NCBI GenBank assembly: GCA_026545225.1
Contig: CM048850.1
Span: 6,807,501 to 6,871,500, forward strand
Direction: 5' to 3'
Source of the DNA: Cornus controversa
Lineage: Eukaryota > Streptophyta > Magnoliopsida > Cornales > Cornaceae
Length of the DNA: 64,000 nt
Of the stretch, positions 1 to 10,124 are shown piece by piece. Position 1 is the first letter of the stretch; every line of letters begins with the position of its first letter. The position numbers were made by a program, and so were the translations under genes. The notes under the pieces are model-generated. The model saw only the letters and a program-made list of their open reading frames with translations. It was not told the origin of the DNA and searched no databases.

Positions 1-1
1 C

Positions 2-607
2 ACTTATGATGTGACGAATATGATTTCTGGAATCAGGCGTCAATCGGCCTTAGCATTGGGAAACAACCTCAAGAGGATGTTAAAGAGGACGAAGTTTTCT
101 AAAGTTTCATTACTTAGATCAAGAGTTAAGGAAACTTTTGATGAGATTTCTTCACTTCCCATGGACTGTTCTGAGTTTTAGGAGAGAGTCAACTCATATT
201 TACAGAGTGCAGAAGATTACAATGATCTTAAGTCGAGATATGCCCAAGCTTTGACTGAAGAAGTACACTCCCAACGCTTAGCCCACATTAACTCGCGTCT
301 TAACGAGGTCCTTTCTTCAGATATTGCAGATGTGACACATGTTCAAAAACTTCAAGCAGATCTTCTCCATGATAAAAATGAGTTAGAAATTTTACTTCTT
401 CAAATCGAGAAACTTGAAACTTCAATTTTGGAGGCTAATTTACGAATCTCTCAAAGGCAAGATGTTATTGCTAGCATCAAGAAAGAAAAGAAAGTAATTG
501 AAGAGATTCCCATTATTCCTAATCATGATCGTGGTGTTGTAAGCACTCTAGAGAAGTTGTTGCAGAAAGAGCAAGAAGAAATCCTGGAGTTACCTTGGCT
601 GCCTTAA
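2..607 (+). pseudogene. Antisense extra ORF of the Tat element (plant-mobile-domain-type tail, C-terminal part)
   Basis: An open frame runs from base 2 to the TAA at 605-607, interrupted by one TAG at 179-181. The downstream part is 118 codons counted from a TTG at 251, but it simply continues the upstream frame, so no start is visible and the N-terminus lies outside the window. The product is hydrophilic and rich in Leu, Glu and Lys with heptad-like spacing, so probably a coiled coil. It converges on the integrase gene of the neighbouring Tat-lineage retrotransposon, which ends at 951. Published surveys describe extra ORFs in Tat elements, some antisense between pol and the 3' LTR and some carrying a transposon-derived plant mobile domain; position and character fit. 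The assignment to that domain is inference, because only the tail is present. Confidence 0.55.
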
Positions 608-732
608 TTTCTCTCTTTTATACATTGCCTTGTTATCAATACATTAAACAAACTCTTGCAGAGTTGTTATGTCGTCTATTTTAATAATAAAGATCATTTT
701 TTTTTTTTACAAACAAAAAGTTTTATTTGTTT

Positions 733-940
733 AGCCGTTCACAGTTTATACTCTTGCGAGCCAGGAGTAATACAAGAATTTTTTTTTTTTGAATGAATGA
801 CTGAACTCGGAACAAACCTCCAAGCTGCCTACGTACCCTCAATAGGAATCAAGTCATTTACGTAGTTCAGATTAACAAACTCAAAAATTTTTTTTTTTTT
901 TGGGCCGTACACAGTTTGTACTCGTGCGGGCCAGGAGTGA
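733..940. repeat. Diverged direct repeat in the 3' untranslated part of the Tat element
   Basis: Two copies of a roughly 37-bp segment (735-770 and 904-940) share the core GCCAGGAGT, are about 168 bp apart, and each lies next to a T-run. Between them (about 805-850) is a segment containing ACGTAGTTCAG and CTACGTACCCTC, a type of motif often seen downstream of integrase in Tat elements. The rest of 608-950 is AT-rich and shows no gene. Confidence 0.6.
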
Positions 941-950
941 CTTCCATTGT

Positions 951-2191
951 TTATGGGTAATATCGTTTTAGGAATTTGGCATTGATAGGCCCAACTCTGA
1001 CCCCATCTTCATCGACAATTTTGTAGGCGCCATTAGTGTAGACTTCTCGCACCACATATGGTCCGTCCCATTTTGATGTAAATTTGTTACCCATACGATG
1101 ACTGGTGATAATGGGCCTTCGCACAGCAAGCACCAAGTCACCGACTTGAAAGGATCGAGGACGAACTCTTTTGTTGAAGGCACTTGAGAGTCGAGCTTGG
1201 TAACACTCCAACCGCTGTTGAGCTTCAAGTCTTTTTTCATCCAATGCCTCTAACTCTTGAAGACGCAATTTGGCATTTTCTTCATTTGTCAGCCCTTCTT
1301 GTATGGCAATTCTCAAAGAAGGAATTTGTTGCTCAAGTGGGAGAACTGCTTCAACACCATAAACGAGAGAATACAGTGTTGCTTGGGTTGGAGTACGATA
1401 TGTTGTTCGATATGCCCAAAGAGCCTCTGCCATTCTTTCATGCCAATCCTTTTTAGACTTAGAGACTACCTTTTTCAACAAATCACAAAGAGTTTTATTG
1501 AAAGCTTCTGCTTGTCCATTTGCTGTGCATTGTACATTGAAGACTTGTGTTGTTTGAAGCCAAATTTTTCACACAAATTGGCCATCAGACTATTTTTGAA
1601 GGGTAACCCATTGTCAGTGATGATATGATGAGGGACACCATACCGGAAGATAATGTTCCCTTTGATGAAGTCCACCACTGTCTCTTTTTTCACTTCCTTA
1701 ACTGGGATGGCTTCAGCCCACTTTGAAAAATAATCAGTTGCCGCAAGGATATATAGATGACCTTTAGAAGATTTTAGGAAAGGCCCAACTACATCCAATC
1801 CCCATGCATCAAATGGCCAGGACATAATTGTAGGATGCAACATCTCAGGTGGCTGGTGTATGAAATTGGCATGGAATTGACAAGCCTGACATCTTTTAGC
1901 GTAATCCATACAATCTCTAACCATGGTTGGCCAATAGTATCTCATTCTCTTTACTCGAAAGTGAAGCTTAGGACCTGACTGATGAGCCCCACAGACCCCT
2001 GAATGTGCTTCTTCCATTGCGTGAGTTGCTTCTTCTTCTCCCAAACAACGAAGAAAAAGACCTTCATATGAACGTCGAAATAATGTATCTTTGTAAAAGA
2101 TGAATCGGGGAGCTCTTCGACGAATCTCAGTTTTGTGACGCGGGTCTTCAGGAAGTTTCCCATGTTCTAGGTAATTGATGATGGGTCGTCT
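951..2191 (-). pseudogene. Tat-lineage integrase, C-terminal part of the polyprotein
   Basis: This region encodes the integrase that would join retrotransposon cDNA to host DNA. In order it has an HHCC zinc finger (His residues in HAMEEAHSGVCGAHQ, then CQACQ), the catalytic core with Asp in GLDVVGPF and Asp in ITDNG, and, after a frameshift, the Glu-bearing segment and a C-terminal domain ending KFLKRYYP, typical of this group. The frame shifts near 1525-1530, consistent with loss of one base, so the core is split between two frames (1475-2044 and 951-1481). Upstream the frame joins the RT/RNase H region through an in-frame TAG at 2192-2194. It cannot be expressed as one protein. Confidence 0.9.
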
Positions 2192-4190
2192 CTAGTCTTC
2201 AGTTTCAACAATTGAAACAACGATTGCATTTATTTCTTCTAATTGGCCTTCGAGGAACTTTGGTAGTACCCATCGTTGACATACTGGAACAGTAATTGCC
2301 TCATCTTCCCCTAATGCCATTGTGGTTGCCAAGTTAGCTAGTGCATCTGCCAACCGATTCTCTTCCCTTGGAACATGTTCTAAGATGATGTTATCAAATC
2401 TACTAAGTAGATTTGAAGCATACTGAGAATATGGGATCAAGTTATCTTTTTTGACTTCGTAATCCTTGAGAAGTTGGTTGATCACTAACTTAGAATCCCC
2501 ATAAACTTCAATGTCTATAATTTTCATTTCATTTGCCATTTGAAGACCAATTATCAGAGCTTGATATTCGGCGACATTATTTGAACAATTTTCTGGAAAG
2601 GAAAATGCGTATGGAAGAATTTGCCTTTGTGAAGAGACAAATACCACGCCCGCCCCAGCTCCTTCAGCACGTGCCGCACCATCGAAAAACATCATCCATG
2701 GGGGAAGGATATCAATAAGGAACACCTCCTCATCAGGAAAGTCCTCTGAAATTTCCCAATCGGCTGATATAGGATGGTCAGCTAAGAAATTAGCAAGGGC
2801 TTGTCCTTTGACTGCTTTACGCGGAACATACAAGATTTCGAATTCATTAAACAAAATCGACCACCTTGCGAGTAACCCAGAAAGAACAGGTCTTGACATA
2901 ACGTATTTGAGAGGGTCTGCTTTCGCAACCACATGGATTGTGTGAGCCAAAAAATAATGTCTCAATTTTTGGGAAGCAAAAACTAACGCAAGAGAAGTCT
3001 TCTCAATTGAAGGGTACTTGAACTCTGTCGCGGTTAGTCTTCGACTCAAATAGTATAGAGCATTTTCCTTGTTTTCCTCATTATTTTGTGCCAGAAGAGC
3101 CCCGAGAGATTCTTCTTGAGCAGCAATGTATAGTATAAGTGCTTTTCCAGGGATATGGGCTCCCAACACCGGGGGGTTAAGCAAGTATTTCTTGATGTTG
3201 TCCAAAGCATTTTGGCAGGTCTGGTCCCATATGAATGGAGCATCTTTCTTCATAAGTCGGCTAAATGGTTGACATCGTCCAGCCAAATTTGAAATGAATC
3301 GACGAATGAAAGCAAGTTGTCCTTGAAGACTTCGTAACTCATGTAGATTTTTAGGTGGTGCCATTTTTTGAATGGCATCAATCTTTGATGGGTCGACTTC
3401 AATGCCACGATGTCGGACAATATATCCAAGGAACTTTCCTGATGTGACGCCAAATGCACATTTGAGAGGATTAATCTTCAGTTGAAATTTTCTTAATCGT
3501 TCAAAAACTATGCGAAGATCTTTGAGATGAGTCATTCTTTCCTTGGTTTTGACCACCAAGTCATCAACATAGCATTCTATGATTTTATGAAGGATGTCGT
3601 CAAAAATTTTTTGTATGGCCTGTTGATAAGTAGCACCAGCATTCTTAAGTCCAAAAGGCATGACCTTGTAGCAATAAATCCCCTTTGGAGTGCGGAACGC
3701 AGTTAACTCTTCATCTTTTGGCGACATTCTTATTTGAGTAACCAGAGAAGCAATCCATGAACGAAACAGCCTCATGTCCTATTGTTGCATCCACCGTGAG
3801 TTCAGCCACAGGAATAGGAAAGTCATCTTTTGGGCATGCAGAGTTCAGGTCACGGAAGTCCACACAAACTCGTATTTGTCCATTTTTCTTTTTAACCGAG
3901 ACAATACTTGAAATCCATGTTGGATATTTAACTTCTCGAATGAAGCCTGCATCAATTAGTTTGTTGATTTCTTCCTCAATCTTTGGGATAAGATCAGGCC
4001 TGAAGAAACGTTGAGATTGCTTGATTGGACGTGTGCCATGCCTAATCGCAAGGTTATGAACTGTAATCTTAGGCTCAAGACCCGGTATTTCTTTGTAAGT
4101 CCAGGCAAATATGTCTCTATATTCCGATAGCAATTTGACATACTCTTTTTTCTCTAGAGGATTTAAGAGTGCGCTGACGAAACTGGCTTA
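2192..4190 (-). pseudogene. Tat-lineage reverse transcriptase, RNase H and archaeal-type RNase H
   Basis: The RT fingers are in 3711-4133 (VCVDFRDLNSACPKDDFPIP). Palm and thumb follow in 2192-3775, with catalytic YVDD at residues 69-72 of that segment, then the usual Ty3 RNase H, and from about residue 360 a second, archaeal-type RNase H (FFDGAARAEGAGAG, then VAEYQAL, then YGDSKLV, then ENRLADALANLA). A dual RNase H is diagnostic of the Tat lineage (Ogre, Retand and relatives). The frame is broken near 3738, which fits loss of two bases, and near 4183, which fits loss of one. A TAG at 2192-2194 separates it from integrase. The element is on the minus strand and these domains follow gag and protease in the normal gypsy order. 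Confidence 0.92.
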
Positions 4191-6241
4191 CATTCTTCAG
4201 ACGAACCCAAGTTTATTTCTTTCAGTTGATCAACAGTAGATTGCCCCCCGTCTTTAAGTGTTGGAGGTGTGTCCTTGACTTCTTCATTTTGTGAATCAAA
4301 ATTCAAATCTTCTTCCTCCACTGTGATATGGTGGGAAGTAGCATAAATCGTTTCCTCTGTAACTTCTGGTTGGTCTTCTTGGTTAGGATGTCTCGTGCAT
4401 ATGATGGTTCATCTTTTGACTTTTAGCACTTCATCAATGTTGATTTCTAAATCCACTTTACGCTTCATTCGTGATGGAATTAGGCTTCGAACATCATCAT
4501 CTTTTTCTGACTTAAGCTCAATTTTTCTTTGACTTTTCTCATTACCTCTTTCCTCAGGTGTGGAGCTTGTGCCTTTAATCCGAGAAAATACAGTGTTTCG
4601 TGGTTGAGAATTCAGAGCTTCTCTATTCGGAGCAGGGGTATCTAACCTACTGAATACTGAAGCCCGGGAAGAATGGTTACTATGAGGAGTCGACCTATTT
4701 GTTTGACCACCCATATTCAACCTTTCAAACACCGAAGTACGGGGGCTTGGGGCTTCAATCCGATCAAATACCGAAGTCCGTAAAGCAGGTACTTGATCCT
4801 CATCCACGTCTTCAACTTCTTTAACACTAATGTACTGTGTAATTTCTCGCTTGCCCTTTCTTCCTATAGAGACTCGGACAGGCTCTGCTGGCATGAATCC
4901 CAGGCCAGTTTTAGGTAGATTGATTCTATACCCTTGTTGGCGCAACTTCTTCTGAGTTTCATTAAGGCCATGAACCTTCTCACCTGTGATTTCGGGACTG
5001 AGTTGCCCAAGCGTTGTAGGATTTTCAAAGTCATATCCTGAATTAGCTAAGAGCTTGTATGCATTTGGATTAAATCCTTCTTCAGTTCTTTGACAAGGGA
5101 GTAATTTTTGTCTCGTCGAGTCATGAGAGCCAAAGATAAATCCCTTCAGTGGCGATTTGGCAATTTTGGACTTCTCGAGCCTCGCAACAGGAATTATAGA
5201 ACTCTCATGAAGTACATACAGATCACTTTCTACCATAGCATGAGTGGGTTTTATCCTCATTTCTTTTATCTCGGCAAACTCAACAAATGGGGATTGTCCT
5301 TCTTTTCTCATAGACTTTGGAACATACTTGAAAATGAACTTACCTTTGGGAGTTTTTGAAGATGACCCAGACTCTTGTGTAACAGTTATAAACTTCTTAC
5401 TATCACAATCAAGAGTTTCTTCAGCATTAACTGGAACTTCTTTACCTTTAGGTTTTCCTATCGAAGGAATTTTTGATGGAAGAACTTCTGTTGGTGTATC
5501 AGCATTTAAGTAAAACTTGGCATCTGCAAAATGTGATTCCACCTCAGTGAATGGCTTACTATCCGCAAACACAGTCTTCACGCCATTCCTATAAAATTTG
5601 AAACATTGATGCAATGTGGAGGGAACTATGCCGTTTCCATGGACCCAAGGTCTCCCTAACAACAAGTTATAGGAGGTCTTTGCATCAATGACATGGAATA
5701 GAGTTTCAGCATTTAACTCCCCAATGGCGAGGTGGACCCTAATCATTCCGATTGCTCTTTGGCCTCCTTGATTAAAGCCTTGAATGATTAAATGACTTTG
5801 AGCCAACTCATCAACTGTGATGCCAAGGTTCTTCATAGTAGTTTTTGGCATGATGTTCACTACAGAACCTCCATCAATGAGGATCCGAGTAACTTTCTGT
5901 TCCCGAACATATCCAAAAACGAAGAGTGGTCGATTATGTGGCTTTGACCCTAATTGAAGATCCTCATCAGTGAAAGTGATTGCTGCACAACAAGAGGCAC
6001 AAGTCGTAGTAGGGACTTGCTCATCATTATCTTCCAGGGCTTGAGATTCTTCTTCAGAATCTTCTTTTTCATTCTGCCAGTTAGTTTCAGCAGCAGTTAC
6101 TGTGTAAACAGTCTGAATTTGATCATTGCTAAAATATCCAGTTGGGAAGAAGTCTCGTAAGGTAGCGAACCTGCGAGAACTGTTGTATGAAAATTCATCC
6201 ATTTGGTCATTTTCGATGATTATCTTTCTCTTTGTAGCCAT
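4191..6241 (-). pseudogene. Tat-lineage aspartic protease and linker region
   Basis: A 610-codon open segment (ATG at 6241, TGA at 4409-4411) contains the retroviral-type aspartic protease, with active-site segment ILIDGGSVVNIMP at about residues 120-132 and LLLGRPW further on. The Gly-Gly version of the DTG/DSG active site is common in this group. The C-terminal third has repeats of the form R-x-S-V-F-x-R-L/I (four or more), typical of Tat polyproteins. The frame stays open past the TGA for about 70 codons toward RT, so the TGA probably replaced an Arg codon. The apparent ATG is unlikely to be the original start: the same frame continues upstream into gag through two TGA codons (6260-6262 and 6368-6370). 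Confidence 0.88.
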
Positions 6242-6367
6242 TTTTTGAGGGTGACGATATCAATGTTTCTCTCTTCTTTGCCCCCTGTTAGAATGAGCAG
6301 GTTGCATCAAAGTAGTACATTGCTTTCGCGACTTCTTTCTGGTTACCAGAGTCCATCCTTCATCTTC

Positions 6368-8306
6368 TCATCTAGATAGCTCTGTATATGGTACTGAGAC
6401 AATCACTGGTTCCAACAAACCAAACTGGATAATCTTGGTACCGGTCAAGTTAAGAAATTCAGACCTAATGGTAGCGTGATTTGATTCGGCTACTTCATCA
6501 CCGTCCAAAAGAATCTTCCCTTGTTTTGCCAGGGTCATAACCAATTCTTTGAATATGAAGCACTTCTCGATTGGATGGCTGACAATACGGTGATACTTGC
6601 AGTATTTTGGGTCATGCACTCGTCCCATCTCGTCCGGCCGTTTGCATTCTGGGAGTTCAATTATTTTCTTTCCGAGCAAGAATTCCAATATACCAAGTAC
6701 ATCAGAGTCTGGGAATGGGTACTCCTTTTCTCCAATCCTTGAGTGTGGGACGAGGTCTCTCTTTCTCTTGGAATTTGCTTTGCTTGCTTTGCTTGCTCTC
6801 TTCTTTATTCTTTTCCTTCGCAAAGACTTTTAAGGGTACGACTGTGGTGGCCATAGTCTCCTTGGAGACCCTCTTTGATAGTTTATCATCTTTCTTTCCT
6901 TCCTTTTTGTCATTGTGTTGCTCCAGGACAGAAGGGTTCTTTCCACCATGAGCATTGATGCTGATTTCCATGTCATGTGCACGTGTAGCTAGCTCTTCAA
7001 ACAAATGAGGTTTGATGCCTTGAAGGATGTAGAGGAGTCCCCAATGCATACCCTGCATGCACATCTCGACACTAGAAATTTCTGAGAGTCGGTCCTTGCA
7101 ATCTAAACTGAGCTCACGCCACCTGTTAATATAATCTGTAACAGGTTCATCCTTCTATTGTTTAGTATTGGTGAGTTCCATCATGCTCACGGTACGATGA
7201 GTACTGTAAAAGCGATTTAAGAACTCTAGCTCCATCTGCTCCCAACTATCGATTGACTCAGCTTCCAAGTCAGTGTACCAATCGAAGGCATTTCCTTTAA
7301 GGGAATGGATAAACTGTTTTACCAGAAGATCACCCTCGGACCCGGCATTATTGCATGTCTCGACAAAATGAGCAACATGTTGTTTAGGATTGCCCTTCCC
7401 ATCGAATTGTTGAAGCTTAGGAGGTTGATACCCAGCTGGCATCCTCATGTTGTCAATCTGTCTTGTGTAAGGTTTTGAATACATGAGTGAGTTTTGAGAA
7501 ACACCGCCGTACTGTGACCTGATCGTGTTACTGATCATATCTTGAAGTTGTTGAACAGACAACGAAGCGATAGAAGGAGCAAAACTGGGATGATTCGCCC
7601 TTTGCTCGGACATGTTTGCATGGTGAGCCTTATTGGTCATGGCCCCTTGTGGTGTGAAACTGGGAGGGTGTGAGAGTTCTTGACTCGACTCCTTAGATTT
7701 CTGACCTTCTAACCTATTCATGAGGGAAGCAATCTGCAAGTCTTTTTCTTCAACGGTTTTGGTGAGCTTTTCAATAGCGCGAGCCATGGTCGCAAGTTGT
7801 ACCTCTACCGATGCTGTATCGGTCATCATAACTTGCATGTTGGTTGATTGTGATTGCGTCTGAAAATTTAGATACCTTGGAGAAATCAGCTCTCTCGGAG
7901 ATTCAGGGGAGGAAACTGAGCACAATCCTGAACTCGAATTAGAATTCGACATAGAGCGAGATGGATACGGTGACATGTCTTTCGGGAAAGAGCTTTCAGA
8001 AAGTGGTGGAACTTCTTTAAGACTTGTGTTGTTGAAGTTCATCGTCCTTAAGGACTCGAGGGTGATAAATGGATGATGAGCTTTTGTACTTGCAGGCTTG
8101 GTCGAGTTGACATCCGCCATGCTTTGTTTCGGTGCTAGAGAAACAGGTGCCTTTGTTTTGCTGCGAGTTGCTGGTCCAGTAAAGGTGCTGCTACCACTTG
8201 ATGGAGCCATAACATTCTTAGCAAGAGAGTTGTTGATTGTTGCAGAGGCAACGTTCTTGACAACATTCTTTGTGCCTTGACCAAGTTGAATCTTCTTAGG
8301 GGCCAT
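6368..8306 (-). pseudogene. Tat-lineage gag polyprotein
   Basis: Gag starts at the ATG at 8306 (MAPKK...), 87 bases inside the LTR edge; the longer frame from 8318 would need a TTG start. It has a low-complexity N-terminus, a predicted helix with MNRLEGQKSKE-like charge, and a retrotransposon capsid domain (AFDWYTDLEAESIDSWEQME, then FLNRFY) at about residues 330-375. An in-frame TAG at 7155-7157 interrupts it, after which the frame continues through DYINRW. A frameshift between about 6702 and 6740 moves the continuation to another frame, where the conserved ELPECKRPDEMGRVHDPKYC segment is recognisable. It is dead as a single gene. Confidence 0.88.
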
Positions 8307-8367
8307 CGATGCAAGCAAGAAAAATCTTTGAGGAATTGATTAAGGAGATAGAGATGAGAGGCAGAGT

Positions 8368-8386
8368 GGTCCCACCGGGCGTGCCA
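8368..8386 (-). other. Primer-binding site of the Tat element
   Basis: Read on the minus strand, TGGCACGCCCGGTGGGACC begins six bases after the CA end of the LTR, the expected position and TGG start of a tRNA primer-binding site. I could not assign the tRNA from memory. Confidence 0.7.
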
Positions 8387-8392
8387 GAAATT

Positions 8393-9191
8393 TGTACACA
8401 CAAATTTTGTGTCCGAAAACCTAGGAATGAAATTGAGTAACAAACAGTTAATTTTATTAATTCAAAAAAAAAGAGGTACAATTCTCTGTGGTCGATTCTT
8501 TTACAATAAATAATCTTCCTCTGATTCAATCTCCTTGATGTTCGGTACAAGGGCTTCGAAAGCTTGTTCTTGAACCGGTAGTGACGAGCTTTCTTCAAAA
8601 CTTCAGGATTGAAGAAGGCTTGACTGGATTTCCGATCGAGGGCCGATAGAGCTTGATCTCGAACGATGGATTGAAGGTCTTTGAAGAAGAACGACACTTG
8701 TGTGGCGTGCTTGATGCTCTTCGTCTTCAGAACTTCTAAGGTTGAAGGTCTTTGAAGTAGAACAGCACTTGTGTGACGTGCTTGATGTTCTTCGTCTTCA
8801 GAACTTCAAGTGTTGGTTGAGGCAGGGCTTCAGCAGAGCTTTTGTGTTCTCTTGAACTCTTTGTCTCTGTGCTTTTCTGTCCTTCTGTCTCCGTCCCCCG
8901 AATGTGTAGGGTGACCTTGTATTTATAGGCAAAAGGGGTGTAGGTTTGATTTGGTAACTCCCCATTAATTGTGCCAACTTCCATAAAAAGATATTTTGCC
9001 TCATTTTATATGGAAATAAATTAAATTTAAATTTGAATTAAAACACATGTTTTTTAAAGGCCTGAACCTTCACTATTTTGACACGTGTCTCTTGCTGGAA
9101 CCCACAATCGTAGAATTAAATTGATCAAAAGTGTTTGACTTATTGACCAATCGGACGGTGATTAAATCATCATAAAATTTATATGTCTACA
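8393..9191 (-). mobile_element. 5' LTR of the Tat-lineage element
   Basis: A 799-bp LTR reading TGTAGACATA... to ...TGTGTGTACA on the minus strand, with TGTA/TACA inverted ends. Its inner end is followed by the PBS and gag. Its outer end is set by comparison with duplication arm B, where the corresponding sequence (about 54100-54112) runs on without the element. The matching 3' LTR must lie before base 1, so the two LTRs cannot be compared here. Confidence 0.8.
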
Positions 9192-10119
9192 GATATTTTC
9201 CATCCTATTCATTGAATTTGAGGGCGAAGGCCCTCTCATAAGCCTTGTACGTACTTTTATATCTCTTTATTTATAAAACAACCCATTTATGAAGAAAAAA
9301 GAAAAAAGAAAAAAAAAAGAGTGGGGGTCTCTCAAAAACAAAAGAGCCAAAGGACTAAGTTCAATATTCACATAAGCAACAAATGAAATTCATACATATT
9401 AAAAAAAATTAGTATTTCATTAATAAACAGAACTTACTAGTTTATTAGATTGCATTTCATTGAATCATTCAATTCGTACCTAACGAGCTCGGATTTCTTC
9501 TTCACAACTTACTCAATGAGAACGTTCTGTTTGATTTTATTGGTTTTTGATGCAGACATCTTCAGGAAAAAACAAAAGAAAGAAGTAGTCAAAATCAATG
9601 TTTATTGATTTTGATTATATGAAACAAGAAGTGAAGTACTACTCCATAAATGTAACCAATGCATCGACCAAGAAGTCCGGCATGGACCATTTTGGAACTG
9701 CTAATTTTTTTTTTCTTGGAAAAATAAAAAATATTTTCCAAGTGAAATGATAAAAGAGTATTATAAAAAAATATTTTCCTAGTGAGATATAAATTTGGAC
9801 AATACTCAGTGGTTAAGTTAGGAGAGCGTCCGACTGCGAAGTTGGTATAGCGCCTAGTGTGCCCATATTTAATAACAATTAATTTTTTAAAGGGAAGAAA
9901 AGTATTATTATAAGAGGGACCAACACAATCACCTGAAAAATAACTGAAGTTTCAATAGAAGTGGTTGTGTCTTTCATATTATATTTAACTCAACGATACA
10001 TACAAGGAAGTATACATGGAAGTTTCTTATGAACCCCAGATCATGCATTGTCAACATATATCGACCATTTCAAGGCTTATGAACAATAGAAGAAAAAAAA
10101 TAATAATAAAGCTAGTGAT
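9192..10119. other. Noncoding arm-A sequence
   Basis: AT-rich DNA with no credible ORF. It is matched base for base over long stretches by 53200-54112 in reverse. A short segment at 9800-9860 vaguely resembles a tRNA D-arm and anticodon arm but does not fold as one. Confidence 0.7.
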
Positions 10120-10124
10120 ATCCC

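Noticed and set aside
9800..9865. tRNA-like segment (GGAGAGCGTCCGACTGCGAA)
   Set aside because: It resembles a D-arm and anticodon arm but lacks a closing acceptor stem and T-arm, and the arm-B copy does not preserve pairing. At most a decayed tRNA-derived relic.
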